DNA of 60,405 bases from a virus: positions 1 through 60,405 of IMG/VR virus record IMGVR_UViG_3300047157_000114; one strand, 5' to 3'. The notes beneath the pieces are model-generated. The model was not told the origin of the DNA, did not search any database, and was given only the letters and a program-made list of their open reading frames with translations. Positions 36,150-46,904 of the stretch are shown here, in pieces. How positions within the stretch are numbered: the stretch's first letter is position 1; each line of letters opens with the position of its first letter. Position numbers and translations under genes: made by a program.

Positions 36150-36974
36150 TTACGAATTTTTAGCTAATGCTTTTAAGTGTTTAAATACTTCTAGTCCATC
36201 ATCACTTTGAAAAAAAGATGTCATAATATACATTGGGTCTTCACCAAATGGTATATTACACATTTTCTTTTTATTAGATGGTGTATTAAACCACACTTCT
36301 TTTTTGCTATTTCTTAACTGTATTAAGTTTTTATCTAAAAACTCTTGTACCGTTGCATTAAGTTTTAGCATAGGGTCGCTCAATAGCTGCATAAAACCAC
36401 CTGGGTTTTGTTTAGCAAATATTAATATATCACGTCTAAGCTCAGCAGTTGTTACCTTAGTAACGTCTTGTTGAAATAAAACTCTAGCAACATTCTCCAC
36501 TTGCGCAACATCTAACTGTCTAGCCTCTATAAGAGCATCAACTTCTAAGTTTAAATCTTCTACAAGGTCAGCAGCTTCTTTTGCTTTGTTAACTTCAACA
36601 AATATTCTTCCATTACCAGGATGATAATGTAAAAACTTTTGTAGTATTTGATTGTTTTTTGGAACAAACAAAAATCCATCTTCAAATATTACAGGCTCTA
36701 AAATAGCATTGTCATCTTGTTCGTCTTGAAATGGACTGTTCTGATTTCTTGCATATCTTAAAGGTCTGTTAATTCCTGTCTCTTCATCAAAATGCAATAA
36801 GGGAAACCTATTAGTATGCCTTGATGCTAAGATTAAAGATAAAGGTGCAACCTCTCTTGTAAGCTTATAAGATTTGTCAACAAATTTAGGTGATTGTTTT
36901 TTTGGTTTTGGTTGAGCAACTGTTTTAGTTTCAGCTTTCTCAACTACTTCTGGGGTAGTATTTTCTTTTTTCAT
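36150..36974 (-). CDS. Head-associated protein (crAss-like, 274 aa)
   Basis: Lys/Pro-rich N-terminus (residues 1-35), then YKLTREVAPLSLILASRHTN, FPLLHFDEETGINRPLRYAR and a helical middle, ending EVWFNTPSNKKKMCNIPFGE and EVFKHLKALAKNS. It sits directly downstream of the capsid gene as in crAss-like phages, where a head auxiliary protein of this kind is found. The leader contains the repeated ATCAAAT element. Confidence 0.6.
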   Translation of the reverse strand: MKKENTTPEVVEKAETKTVAQPKPKKQSPKFVDKSYKLTREVAPLSLILASRHTNRFPLLHFDEETGINRPLRYARNQNSPFQDEQDDNAILEPVIFEDGFLFVPKNNQILQKFLHYHPGNGRIFVEVNKAKEAADLVEDLNLEVDALIEARQLDVAQVENVARVLFQQDVTKVTTAELRRDILIFAKQNPGGFMQLLSDPMLKLNATVQEFLDKNLIQLRNSKKEVWFNTPSNKKKMCNIPFGEDPMYIMTSFFQSDDGLEVFKHLKALAKNS

Positions 36975-36998
36975 TTGATTTAATTTAATTTGATTATT

Positions 36999-37026
36999 TA
37001 AAAAAGGGGCGCATTGCTACGCCCCT
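36999..37026 (-). terminator. Rho-independent terminator after the capsid gene
   Basis: On the minus strand AGGGGCG, 8-base loop, CGCCCCT, then TTTTT. A perfect 7-bp GC-rich stem immediately after the major capsid stop; it would set capsid mRNA above downstream genes. Confidence 0.85.
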
Positions 37027-37038
37027 AATATTTAATTA

Positions 37039-38505
37039 CTAGTCTTGAAATAAGAAGAAGTTGTTTGCACCTAAAGTACATACAGCTCTCTCAGACAAGA
37101 AGTTTACTTGCATGTTATCGATATCTGACGTTGCAGCACCACCAGCAGAACCAGTAATCCAAGTCTTATATCTTCTGTCTTCAGTTTCTGAAGCTCTATA
37201 TCTAACATGTAAGAAAGGTCTCTTAGCGTTTTTACCAAGAATTTGGTCATAAACACTTGTTGAACCAGCTGGAACTAGAAGACCATTGATCTTCCCTGAT
37301 GTTGCTCCTGATGGTAATCCACCTCTCATTGTAGGGTCATTTAGGTATTTCCAGTCAGTCTTATAGAAGTCGTAACCTCTTCTGAATCCTGTGAATCCTA
37401 AGTTTAAAGCCATTTCTTCGTCATTGTCAAATAGACCATAAGAAGTACCACCTGCTCCGTAAGAGTTTTGTGCTGCTAACATATCGTCAATGTCAAATCC
37501 AAATTGTCTGTTAAGGAAAATAACGTTTTCCTCAATAGAACCTTGCTTATCTAATCTACTGATTATAGAATCGAAGTCTGCTAGGGCTACTGGATTTCCA
37601 CCATCCCAAACATTTCCTCTTAATCCTACTACGTAGAATATACCATCTGAACCAGCTCCTGGGTCAGCAGCACCACCGGCACTACCTAAGATAGCAGCAG
37701 CTCCAGAGTTTTGCTCTGCAGGTACAGCTTCAATCATTGCTGTTTCTAAATAGTCATCGAATCTTAATCTTGTTTCGTGCTCAGACTTTAAGTACCATAG
37801 GTAACCAGTTGCGCCATCTTCAGTAGTGATTTCAACCCAACCAATTTGAGCCATATCAGAACCAGATACTGTGTAAGTATCTTTAATGATAATAGGCTTG
37901 TTGTCGAAGATGAAGTCATTAGCTTCTAATGAACCAACCATTCCTGCTGTTCCTTTTCTAAATTCTGAACCGTAAATGAATACTGTAACGTCTGCGTTAC
38001 CGACTCCAGTACCTGTAGTTACTAAACCACCTGCTTCGTAAAAGTCAGCTGTGAACTGTCCTCTACCACCACCGGCATTATTAACTGCACTTACAACCGC
38101 TTTGTTAACTCCCGAACCATCGTTTTGAACAACTACAATAGTTTGTCCTACTCTGATTACTTGTTGAGCTGCTGCTGGGTCTAGCGCATCATTTACTTGA
38201 AATACAACTTGGTCATTACCACCTGTCGCAGCGGCACAACCTACTTGTGTATATTTCGTGTGTAACCTACCTTGCTCTGCCCATTTAATAAGGTCTGAGT
38301 TTGTAGGCATTTCTGCTCCTACCATTCTAAGGAATGAGGAGATTGTTCTATTACCATATCTTTCGAATTCTTTTTCGTAAGTATCTGGTAAGTACTGATT
38401 CAACCAATTGAAATCTGCATTAGTTAAATAGTTTTCCGGTGTTGGAGTTCTTTCTGAACTCGGTGTCAAAGCAAACCCTGGGGTTGCTAATACTTGTCCT
38501 GCCAT
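37039..38505 (-). CDS. Major capsid protein (crAss-like HK97 fold)
   Basis: 488 residues starting MAGQVLATPGFALTPSSERT. NADFNWLNQYLPDTYEKEFE, GNRTISSFLRMVGAEMPTNS, IKWAEQGRLHTKY, a C-terminal SGKINGLLVPAGSTSVYDQI and RPFLHVRYRASETEDRRYKT match major capsid proteins of crAss-like phages. The frame is intact. The scaffold gene lies just upstream, and a terminator just downstream. Confidence 0.85.
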   Translation of the reverse strand: MAGQVLATPGFALTPSSERTPTPENYLTNADFNWLNQYLPDTYEKEFERYGNRTISSFLRMVGAEMPTNSDLIKWAEQGRLHTKYTQVGCAAATGGNDQVVFQVNDALDPAAAQQVIRVGQTIVVVQNDGSGVNKAVVSAVNNAGGGRGQFTADFYEAGGLVTTGTGVGNADVTVFIYGSEFRKGTAGMVGSLEANDFIFDNKPIIIKDTYTVSGSDMAQIGWVEITTEDGATGYLWYLKSEHETRLRFDDYLETAMIEAVPAEQNSGAAAILGSAGGAADPGAGSDGIFYVVGLRGNVWDGGNPVALADFDSIISRLDKQGSIEENVIFLNRQFGFDIDDMLAAQNSYGAGGTSYGLFDNDEEMALNLGFTGFRRGYDFYKTDWKYLNDPTMRGGLPSGATSGKINGLLVPAGSTSVYDQILGKNAKRPFLHVRYRASETEDRRYKTWITGSAGGAATSDIDNMQVNFLSERAVCTLGANNFFLFQD

Positions 38506-38524
38506 AATATTATTATTTATTTAT

Positions 38525-39697
38525 TTAAATTATTAACTTCTTTTTAATACTCTTAATTTTTAGTCCACGACTCGAAGGTTGTGAAACTGATTTTACTTGA
38601 AGTCCTGATTTTGTAGTAACCTCTGGTGCAGTACGCTCACTCATGTTTATGTTTTTCGTTTTACGTATTACATCATCTGTTGCCTGCGATTTGCCTTGTT
38701 CATAAAAGAACTGAGCAAACTTCTCAGGATTCATTGCACAGCTAAAGACTTGTGGTATCCTTCTGCATCTTTTAAATACCCATTAGAATCCAAAAATTTA
38801 TTTACAAAATTAAGTGGAGTCTCTTGAGCTTTTTTAAGTTCAGAAGCACTGCCAGGAGTATAATACTACATCATTTTCACCTACATTGAATTTAAAACCT
38901 TTAAATTCGGAGCTGAATACTTCGTCGCTTTTTTTGACAAACCATTCTCTTTTATGATTAGCATCATCCTGTTGAGTTTTAGCTGACTCTAAATATTGCC
39001 TATACTCTATAAGTTCATCGTTACTTTCAGATTGGCAGAACGTTCCCTTGACTCAAGGGGCTGTTTGTATTGTTCCTGTTGTTGACGTAAAAACTTTTTA
39101 GCTTTAGCAATCTCTTTTTTCTTTGCTAGTTTTATTTTCTTAATATCAGTTTGGTTCATGAATTTCTTCATCTATTGTAAATTCATCCATCATATCATCT
39201 ATATCTTCAGAATCTAAACCTTCTTCTGTTATTGTATAATATTCTTTTAGCAAAGCATCTGGACTTAAATCAGAATAATCTTTTTGCAATTTTGCAAAAT
39301 CATTAAAACCACGTCCAGTTTCTTTTTTATACTTTAGGTAAGCAGCAACGTCTTCAGGAAGCGGTTCGCTTTCCTCACGCTTGCTAACTAATTCATCAAT
39401 AGAATTAATTTCCTTACCGTATCTTTTTCCAATATATGAAAGAACTTCGTCTTCATTTAATTCAGGTTGAGCTTCCAGCTGTGGAGGTTGTTCTTCAACT
39501 ACCTCTTCAACAGGAGTTTCTTCCTGTGTATTATCTTCTTTAACCTCAACTTCTGCTTCGGGCTCTACAGCCTTTACCTCTATTGATTCCTGTTCAGTCT
39601 CTGACTGTTGTTTCTCCTCATGCTTATCAAGGAGTTCTTGCTCTATTTGCTGAGTTGATTTTTCATCAGCCGTTACTTCTCTTACTTTAATATCCAT
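38525..39697 (-). CDS. Scaffolding-type protein, crAss-like, frameshifted
   Basis: ATG 39697 starts an acidic Glu-rich region (open to 39146). After frameshifts the chain continues KIKLAKKKEIAKAKKFLRQQ, IEYRQYLESAKTQQDDANHK, FSSEFKGFKFNVGENDVVLY, LNFVNKFLDSNGYLKDAEGY and then MNPEKFAQFFYEQGKSQATD, NINMSERTAPEVTTKSGLQV and RGLKIKSIKKK, ending at 38525. Position between portal and capsid and high Glu content suggest an assembly scaffold. The C-terminal motifs match the protein encoded before the capsid gene in crAss-like phages. Indels cluster at 38.8-39.15 kb. Confidence 0.7.
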
Positions 39698-39719
39698 TTG
39701 ATTTGATTTAATTTATATG

Positions 39720-39727
39720 CAAAGTTA
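39720..39727 (-). promoter_or_regulatory. -7 box for scaffold/capsid genes
   Basis: Minus-strand TAACTTTG, 22 bases before ATG 39697, followed by a leader containing AAATCAAATCAAATG. Confidence 0.6.
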
Positions 39728-39744
39728 CGCAAAATTTAAACACA

Positions 39745-42186
39745 TTATCTTGGTTCAAATTCAGCATAAGTCAAAACCATCTAAAGAATCTTCATTAGAT
39801 TCAAAGTTTTAGGAGGTAAATTATTTTTCTTTGAGTTTAATTAATTCAGATTGCTCAGTATTTTGCTGACTTATTCTGTCGCTTTTGCTTGCTCTTTGTC
39901 GCTCTTCTCTTTGAGATAATTGAGCTTGAGTCATACCCTTGCAATTGCATTATAATTAAACTCTTGCTGCATTAACTGAGCTTTTAATTGAGCTTCCGCT
40001 TTTTGTTTTTCTATTTCAAAAGCAACGTCTGCTTGTCTATACTGCATCTTAGCTTGTGTCTCCAATTGTATTTTTTGCATTGCACTTGTGCTGCCATTTC
40101 TTGAGATTTCAATTGTTGCTGAGAAATCATTGCTTGCTTTTGCATTTCTCTTTGCTGATCTTGCTTCTTGTTTAGCTTTACGTTTTACTTTAAGTAATTG
40201 ATTTGCAAGCTTTAAGATTTTTAATTTCACGTATATCAATAGCGTCTTCTAGGTTTATATCTCCTTTTGATAATGCCATTTGAATATTTTGCTCAAGCAT
40301 AGCTTTTTGTTCTTCATCTGGAGACAAGTTCTATAAAACATTCCAAAGTCATATATATATAAATCAGATATATCTCCAAGTATACTAACATTGTATTTAC
40401 CAATTTTATTTATAAAGTCATCTTTAAAATCTGCGTATTCTAAAATATCCGCTACCCTGTAAGTTAGCGCTTCAGCTAACGTTCTATATATGTAAAGACT
40501 TCCATCTAATATATGACGAGTAGCGGTATTAGAACTTAATGCTGCTAATTTTTGTACACCAACTAAAGCATCAGAGTTAGCAATCCACTACCATCTCTCG
40601 CTTCATTTAAGCCTGTTACAGCTCGAATCATATCTAAATAGTGATTTAGGTTCCCTATTAGCATTTGTGTTTTAGAAGCTCCTGAATTGCTTGTTAGTTG
40701 CTGTATAGGAATTTTACCTTGATTGTAATCTCCTTCTTGCGTATAACTTCTACCAATCACACTACCTGTTTGGAAATATAAACGTAATGCATCTTCTGGA
40801 TTATATGCTGCTCCTGTACCCAAGTCAACCTCATTTAAACCATCTGCATCAATATATACACCATCTGGTACTGTACGAGCATATAACTTGTTGTAGCTTT
40901 AAATGTGTCATCTGAATCAAATCAGCATACGGAATCATTCTTCTAACTAGAGACTCAATAACCCCTTTATACATTCTAGGAGCTACAGCTACATAATTAG
41001 GTATTGCATGTTGAGATGCAGACTTAGGTCTTACCATGTTTTTAGCAAGCTCCCATTTTAAAATTATGTTTGTACCCATAACCATTACTCCATCATACCA
41101 AACATCAATTGTCTTTTCTACCTTTTCAAAATTGTTTTCTTCCATCATTTCATCAGGTGGATTAAAACCATCATCTTTTTCTATCATACTCATATTACCG
41201 TTCTCTTTAACTTTTTTCTTATAAACCATCTTCTTAGTGGTTTTATAATTAAAGTACATCAACGTACAAGTATCACGATAGAATATATCGTTTTCGTAAA
41301 ACTGAGCTGTATTAAAATAATTATACCAGCTTTGAGAATATTTAGATATTTTATCTAAATCATCATTTGTAAGGGTAGGGTCAATCTTCATTAACTCAGC
41401 AATAGGAACCGTTTTAATTTCACCCCAGTAAAAACAATCTTTAAAGTGAGGGTCTTCAGTATAACTATAAACTACATTAGCTGGGTCTACATAAGCTACT
41501 TTAACTCCAGAGCCAGGAAGAAATTCATGTTTTGCCACAGCCATACCAGTTACCATCATATCATAATCTAATCGTTTACGAATATCTCATAATGGTTCTC
41601 AGCAAACATTGTATCAATTGCTTCTTCTTCAGCAATCTCTATAGCTGGTTTATAATTTAAATTCATATAAAGAGATAACTCTTCATCACTTGCAGGCAAC
41701 TCATCTGGATTCATTATAAATGGATCAAATCCCTGTATTTTTTTGAACTATTTCAAGAACATCTTTAGCAGCCATTTGACCTTCTATCATTTCTTGATAC
41801 TTACTTCTTTTAGATTGTGACAATGCATCTTGAGCATACGCTTTTACTTTAAACAACCTATCTGACATTCCGTTCACAACTATATCCACAAACTTTGGAA
41901 TAATTGGAACTGGAGTCCAGTCAAGATTTAAGTAAGACAAATCTCCGTCTACTGCTAATTCATTTTTATATTTTGCAATTGATTGTTCGCCTCTTGCATA
42001 TAGACGTAGTCTGTTAAAGTCCCTCCACTGACTATAGTATCGGCATCCGTTAGAATCTTTACGAAACCATTCATATTGAATAGCTTGTCCTATTTGTAAC
42101 CCAAACTCATCGGTCGCTTTCTCAGCATCAGATACAAATTGACTAGGGAATCCTACTGATGAAATGTTTATGTTTACCTCTTTCAT
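39745..42186 (-). CDS. Portal protein (crAss-like), frameshifted
   Basis: ATG 42186 overlaps the terminase TGA. Open pieces in order: 42186-41725 (YEWFRKDSNGCRYYSQWRDF, RLRLYARGEQSIAKYKNEL, PIIPKFVDIVVNGMSDRLFK), 41559-40849 (MMVTGMAVAKHEFLPGSGVK, VAYVDPANVVYSYTEDPHFK, RRMIPYADLIQMTHLKLQQV), 40823-40563 (LRLYFQTGSVIGRSYTQEGD, IRAVTGLNEARDG), and a Gln/Ala-rich coiled-coil tail (40239-39931) ending DSLDGFDL...EFEPR at 39745. This is the crAss-like portal with its long C-terminal coiled coil. At least five indels interrupt it. Confidence 0.78.
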
Positions 42187-44402
42187 CTAATTAATTCACT
42201 TAATGTTCCTTTGTTATTATATGTTGCAAAGTTAAGACTTATTTTTGACTCTTTTTTCTGCGGTAGATATACATGCTTTTGATTTGCCATAATAGCTAAA
42301 CCTGAGCTAATACTAGCATCGAACTTAGTTCTAGCGCTTATATCAAACCTAGCCCAATCTTCTAATGTTCTAGTAAAATACATACTACCCATTTGGTCTC
42401 CAGCTCTATAACCACCATCTAAATCTAAACCTACATATTTTTCGATATGTGACTCTATAGCTGCAGCATGTGACTGCTTTAATATCCTCAGAAGTATTCG
42501 GTATACCTCCTAGTTCTTTTTCTGTCTTAGATAGTTTAGTGTAATGTTTGTCAGGCCTGTTCATACTAAACCCTCTGTACCCTCTGTTTTTAAAGTGATA
42601 GAGTAGCCTAGGCTTGTTATTCTCAACCAGTATAGGCATCCCATAAAACACACAAGCCATAATACTTCTTCAAAAAATATCTCTGCCGTTTGTGGTCTAG
42701 CAACATATTCTAAAAAAAACTCATTGCTTGGAGCTTCATCCATACTATATTTAGTTAAACCATGTAGCGCTCCATTAGAACCTCCACCTCCAACAGTTCC
42801 AGATATATCATACGAGTCACAACCAAATGCTCCTATATGTTCATTTGATGGAAAGAACACTCCGTGTTTAGAAAACTTAGCATTGTTTAATCCTTTCTTA
42901 GGAGTCCAGGACACTTTGAATCGTCCTCTTGAATCTGGCGTCCATATAACCTCTGAGTCTTTGATTCCATCTTTCCAGTAAAACCTACCTCTTGTTACAT
43001 GATGCTCCATGATTAGTGAATCATTATAATCTATCTGCTGATATATCTTAGTTAAATTAAATAGCGATGACTTACTCTCATCTCTAAATGCGTGCGACTC
43101 GGTTCGAGGGAACTGTCTGTAAAATTCATTTAGCGCATCTGCATCTTTTTTAATGACTCTACCTCTGCTTCCCAATAATCTATTGCTCCGTTTGTAATCC
43201 ACTCATCATCTACCCCTCTAATTTTTTTCTCAGGCTTTCTAAATACAGGCATACCGTACCTATCTATAAAACCTTCCATGTTCCACTCCATAGGAATAAA
43301 TAGATTATACAGTCCTGATTTAGTCTGACCATTCGCATTACGAGTCTTTAAATCTGAATCCTCAAACAAACGCTTAAAGTTCTCACCACCTTTACTAAGC
43401 GCATTTGAAGTAGACCCCATCATACACTTACCTATTATCTTACTACCTAACCTTAAACAAGTTTTAGTAACACGCCAGTTGTTTGAATGTTGTTTGGCTT
43501 AAGCCACTTACCTGATTCATCATGAACTAAAAGCAAAAGTTTCTCACCATCATACGAGTTGTCGTCCGTATTCTTCCAGTCAATTGTTGTGTCTAAACCT
43601 GTCAGCTCATCATCCATCACCTCATGCATATTTTTCTTTGTAATCTTAGAAGCAGGAATCCTAAAAGCTAATTCTGTTTTAGGTTTATCCATACCATCCT
43701 GAATAGGTTTAAAAAAGAATGGAAGTCTATTAGCTATTGGAACCACCTTATCTGTAAACATTTTTTTAGCATCAGAACCAGTCTTAGATAATATACCAAC
43801 TCTTGAATCTCTAGCCAGAGTTCCTGTATTGACACACTCAGATGACCCCATAAAAGAAAACCCTGAACGTCTTATTTAAGATAATCCATACCAAAACACC
43901 TCTTGTCTGCCTTACAAGCTTCCCAGTATATAAAAAAGATTCTATTAGCTTCTCTAAAATCTGGATAGCCTACATCTATACTTGTCCACTGTAAATACAT
44001 ATAATGAGAACCTGTCATATATGTAGGCTTTCCATTATTATAAAACCAGTATCCCAGCTCTCTTCTATCAAACTCTTCCTCTATATAATCAACCCATTTG
44101 TTTTTAAAACGCAGAAGGTCTTTCGTTCCACTGGAATATAGAATTTATACTAGATAAATCTTTAGGCAAGCTCTTCTCGCTCCCAGTATTGATCTTTTTT
44201 TTCAGACCGTTTTTACTTACTTCTTTCTGGCTCTGGTGGAATACCGATAACTAAACCATTAATGCTAATATCTTTCCTATTGTTCCTGTTTTAGATATAA
44301 TAACTAAATCATATTTTTCACTATACCCATATAAGCCATGTCTTGCTTGTATTCTTTTTTTTAAAAACAGACTTAGGAATATAATTTTATTCTTGATATA
44401 GT
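42183..44402 (-). CDS. Terminase large subunit (crAss-like), frameshifted
   Basis: Pieces from N to C: YIPKSVFKK, YSEKYDLVIISKTGTIGK, VIGIPPEPE, RPSAF..KWVDYIEEEFDRR, GKPTYMTGSHYMYLQWTSID, FFIYWEACKADKRCFGMDYL and RRSGFSFMGSSECVNTGTLA; then open 43851-43453 (ILSKTGSDAKKMFTDKVVP, EKLLLLVHDESGKW with the Walker B-like LLLVHDE), 43423-43130, 43202-42561 (nuclease part with FGCDSYDISG) and 42392-42183 (KFDASISSGLAIMA). It drives packaging. The exact start is unclear because the N-terminus is broken; the small terminase-like gene lies immediately upstream. Confidence 0.8.
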
Positions 44403-44681
44403 TTATTTTGACCTTCGTTCTGCAAACCCTTGTTTTGTATTTGTTTTATCTACGTGTCCTCCAGAGTTTATTACTTCTTCCTCTGAATCTATTTTATTTA
44501 GTATCTCAAACGCATCAAATATAGCAAGCTTCTTAGTTGCTGCTGCGTTCTTTAATCTATCTGCCGCCAACTCATCGTCTGGGTCAGGCTTTATAATATC
44601 TTCTTTCGCTACCTTTATTAGTTGCTCTACAGCTCTACGCCCTGCGTGTATAATTTCTTTTTTTAATTCCTCTGAGTTCAT
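44403..44681 (-). CDS. Probable terminase small-subunit-like protein (92 aa)
   Basis: MNSEELKKEIIHAGRRAVEQ, then DDELAADRLKNAAATKKLAI and a C-terminal FAERRSK. Proteins with an ADRLKNAAATKKL core stand directly before the large terminase in many Bacteroidota phages and may be the small subunit. This is context plus pattern; no DNA-binding motif is clear. Confidence 0.5.
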   Translation of the reverse strand: MNSEELKKEIIHAGRRAVEQLIKVAKEDIIKPDPDDELAADRLKNAAATKKLAIFDAFEILNKIDSEEEVINSGGHVDKTNTKQGFAERRSK

Positions 44682-45239
44682 AATACCATGTTATTTGGTG
44701 GTCATACATTCTATATAACTTTTCATCATCTACCATAAACTCATATTCACTCTCTGGTTTAAATGATATCTTGTCTCCTTTGTTAACTCCTTTAGATAAT
44801 AAATATTTATTTGGATATTTCATATAACCAATCAAAGGCTCTTCTCTCCTCGCTTCATTATAATTGAATCTTCTTTTGCCGCAGGCTTTACAAAACAATA
44901 CCTGTCATGACAATGCCACTGTCCATCTTGTTTGTACATAAAGAACTGGTCGTTCTCTATAAAGAACAGGTTGTCTTTAAAATAACTTTTACCACTCTGC
45001 CTTCTCCCCTTCATGTCATTGTAAAACTTAAATACGTTGTGATGTACTAGCAGTGTATCACCTACCCTTATATCGCCAGTGTACCCTAGCGGGGTAGCCT
45101 CAACTATTCCTTCTCGGTTAGAAGCTTTATGATTCTCCTCTGATGTACTTGTGATGAGTTCAATACCACTTACATTTTTTGTATTGTTATATCGCTTATC
45201 ATCTACTGGCTTAACGATAAAATAAAAAGGTGACCTCAT
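44682..45239 (-). CDS. GroES-like fold protein, frameshifted (~185 aa)
   Basis: First frame 45239-44832: MRSPFYFIVKPVDDKRYNNT, GIVEATPLGYTGDIRVGDTL, LVHHNVFKFYNDMKGRRQSG, WHCHDRYCFVKPAA. The second continues from about 44870: NEARREEPLIGYMKYPNKYL, KGDKISFKPESEYEFMVDDE and KLYRMYDHQITW. VGDTLLVHHN and GDKISFKPESEYEFMVDDEKLYRM recall the beta-barrel strands of co-chaperonin GroES, possibly two barrels in tandem. A separate conventional GroES is encoded at 57092. The role is uncertain. Confidence 0.5.
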
Positions 45240-45463
45240 TAAAAGTTTATATTATATTCGATTGATACAGGCATGTTGACATTGAACTCCTTCCATAAAA
45301 GTATTTCATCTTTATGTTGAATCCAAATTTTAAAACCTTTAGATTCTTGGTCGAACTGTATTAAGTGTATAATGTAATTCTTTCCTAATACTTCCTGCCC
45401 TACTATATAGTGCATCGCTCCTGATTTATAATCAGCGCCTATTGATACTTTTCTTATATCCAT
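45239..45463 (-). CDS. Conserved small phage protein (74 aa)
   Basis: MDIRKVSIGADYKSGAMHYI, VGQEVLGKNYIIHLIQFDQE and KDEILLWKEFNVNMPVSIEY. This pattern recurs as a small protein between terminase and lysis genes in Bacteroidota phages. Function unknown. Preceded by the ATCAAAT-type leader and a -7 box. Confidence 0.65.
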   Translation of the reverse strand: MDIRKVSIGADYKSGAMHYIVGQEVLGKNYIIHLIQFDQESKGFKIWIQHKDEILLWKEFNVNMPVSIEYNINF

Positions 45464-45483
45464 TTGATTAAATTTGATTAATA

Positions 45484-45491
45484 CAAAGATA
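45484..45491 (-). promoter_or_regulatory. -7 box upstream of 45463 gene
   Basis: Minus-strand TATCTTTG, 20 bases before the ATG, matching TAnnTTTG. Confidence 0.65.
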
Positions 45492-45499
45492 TAAATTAT

Positions 45500-45634
45500 T
45501 TACCTGCCTTGACCTCTGTATTTTTTTTGGTAATACTTAGATGATTTTACCTTAGAAGATTTTGTTTTTGCGTGTACCCCTGGCCTACGAGTCTTTGGTT
45601 TTTCGTAGCGCAGACCGGACATTGATTGTGCCAT
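45500..45634 (-). CDS. Small Lys/Arg-rich phage protein (44 aa)
   Basis: Begins MAQSMSGLRYEKPKTRRPGV and ends SSKYYQKKYRGQGR. The C-terminal S-K-x-Y-x-K-x-YRGQGR motif is a recurring signature of tiny basic proteins in Bacteroidota phages. It may bind DNA in the virion. It sits one base from the holin gene stop. Confidence 0.6.
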   Translation of the reverse strand: MAQSMSGLRYEKPKTRRPGVHAKTKSSKVKSSKYYQKKYRGQGR

Positions 45635-46006
45635 TTAATTAGATTTATTATTTATTTTTTCAAACGTTCTCATACCACCTAGTCCTAACATACCGATAAG
45701 CACGGTCATAAGATGTTCCATCTGAAGAGCAGGTGGCGCTGTTTCTACGCCCATATACCACACTAGCATATCTCTTATTATAAAATTATATGCAAGGGCT
45801 ATCCCGCACACCCAGCCTATGAAGGGACGCCATCCGGCCACAAAGATTGTTCTGTGCTTTGCCTCCATCTCATTGATAGCAGTTTGCATCTCTATAAGTT
45901 TTTGTGGGTCTATTTCTTTTCCCTTAATAAGCTGTCTTATCTCTAAACCTAAGCCATCAACGCCTGAGTCACTAAATCCTAATAATTTTTTTAAAAGCTT
46001 AAGCAT
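45635..46006 (-). CDS. Holin, 3TM superfamily type
   Basis: 123 residues. A basic amphipathic start (MLKLLKKLLGF) and a helix with EMEAKHRTIF are followed by VAGWRPFIGWVCGIALAYNF, LVWYMGVETAPP and LMTVLIGMLGLGGMRTFEKI. GWRPFIGW...LGLGGMRTFEK is the signature of the phage/GTA 3TM holin family. It lies just downstream of the endolysin gene. Confidence 0.8.
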   Translation of the reverse strand: MLKLLKKLLGFSDSGVDGLGLEIRQLIKGKEIDPQKLIEMQTAINEMEAKHRTIFVAGWRPFIGWVCGIALAYNFIIRDMLVWYMGVETAPPALQMEHLMTVLIGMLGLGGMRTFEKINNKSN

Positions 46007-46355
46007 ACGTCCAAATTACGTTTTTTGTTTTTATTGGGTCAGCATCTACATGAATAAATGTATCTGCTATTCCTATTCTATTAAAGCCTACATTAAGCAA
46101 AGCTTCTAGTATTACATATCTTGTGCTGTTTGACGCTACATGTATGTCAGCTGCAAACCCTCTAAGGTGTGATGAGTTCTCTGAGCCACCCACTTTCTTG
46201 TTATGCTTAGGTGTTCTAAATCCTGAATTAATTCTGAATGGTGTTCCAGCAGCCTCACGTGCGCTGTCTAACATACGTAAAAAAGATTCATCCATATTAC
46301 TACCACTATCAGTAGAGTCAGGAGAATCAAATTCTGCATGTGTAAAGTATTTCAC
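45999..46355 (-). CDS. Endolysin, M15-type peptidase
   Basis: 118 residues, start GTG 46355 overlapping the previous stop. FRINSGFRTPKHNKKVGGSE, SSHLRGFAADIHV and FIHVDAD give the zinc ligands His63, Asp70 and His102 of peptidase family M15 (D-Ala-D-Ala carboxypeptidase / L-Ala-D-Glu endopeptidase). No signal peptide, so it depends on the holin. Confidence 0.87.
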   Translation of the reverse strand: MKYFTHAEFDSPDSTDSGSNMDESFLRMLDSAREAAGTPFRINSGFRTPKHNKKVGGSENSSHLRGFAADIHVASNSTRYVILEALLNVGFNRIGIADTFIHVDADPIKTKNVIWTYA

Positions 46356-46501
46356 TTTTTCTTTATTAGTTGAACAATTTTAATGATTGTATACACTAAG
46401 GTAGCAAGAAACAATAAACTTTGCAACCCTTCATTAATTTGAGCTATACTAACTACTAAAACAGTAATACCAAGTATCGTAGGTTCAAAATCTAAATTCA
46501 T
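46352..46501 (-). CDS. Small two-span membrane protein, holin-like (49 aa)
   Basis: MNLDFEPTILGITVLVVSIA then QINEG and LQSLLFLATLVYTIIKIVQL ending IKKK. Two hydrophobic helices with a short turn and a basic tail, stop overlapping the endolysin start. It may be a second holin or antiholin. Not in the larger ORF set because of its size. Confidence 0.6.
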   Translation of the reverse strand: MNLDFEPTILGITVLVVSIAQINEGLQSLLFLATLVYTIIKIVQLIKKK

Positions 46502-46502
46502 G

Positions 46503-46882
46503 TTATTCTGTGTCATCATTATTAAGTTCAACTAAATCCCAATTTTGAGTTTCCTCATTCCAGAGTATATAGGTTATCATCCTCTGGCATTGGCGTTGGG
46601 GGTTGCCAATCAAAGTTATCGTCTAAAGACCAACTTGGGTATGGCTGAGGCGCAACAAAGACATCACTGTCTGAGTCGTAGGTATAGCCTGTTCCAGCAA
46701 ACTGTTTTCTAATGTTATTATTGTAAGATGTTTGCACCCAGTTCGTATGACCAAAGAGCGTAGAACAAAACTCCTACTCCTTTAGCTTCGCTTTCTGTTT
46801 CACCATCAAGCAGTTCATTGTTGTGTACAACAATTACTTGTAGTACTGTGTTGTTTTCGTCAAGTTCTGCAAAATGTGCCAT
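46503..46882 (-). CDS. Trp-rich virion protein with MAHFAELDENN start, frameshifted
   Basis: ATG 46882: MAHFAELDENNTVLQVIVVH, NNELLDGE, then W.QTSYNNNIRKQFAGTGYTYD, VAPQPYPSWSLDDNFDWQPP, TPMPEDDNLYTL and (after an indel) WNEETQNWDLVELN. This MAHFA...PYPSW...WNEETQ family is common in marine phages next to tail fibers. It may cap or attach fibers. A longer relative is at 51127-52107. Confidence 0.65.
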
Positions 46883-46884
46883 AT

Positions 46885-46892
46885 CAAAGTTA
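46885..46892 (-). promoter_or_regulatory. -7 box for the lysis region
   Basis: Minus-strand TAACTTTG only two bases before ATG 46882, implying a nearly leaderless transcript that would include the membrane protein, endolysin and holin genes. Confidence 0.5.
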
Positions 46893-46904
46893 ATTAAATT
46901 TTAT

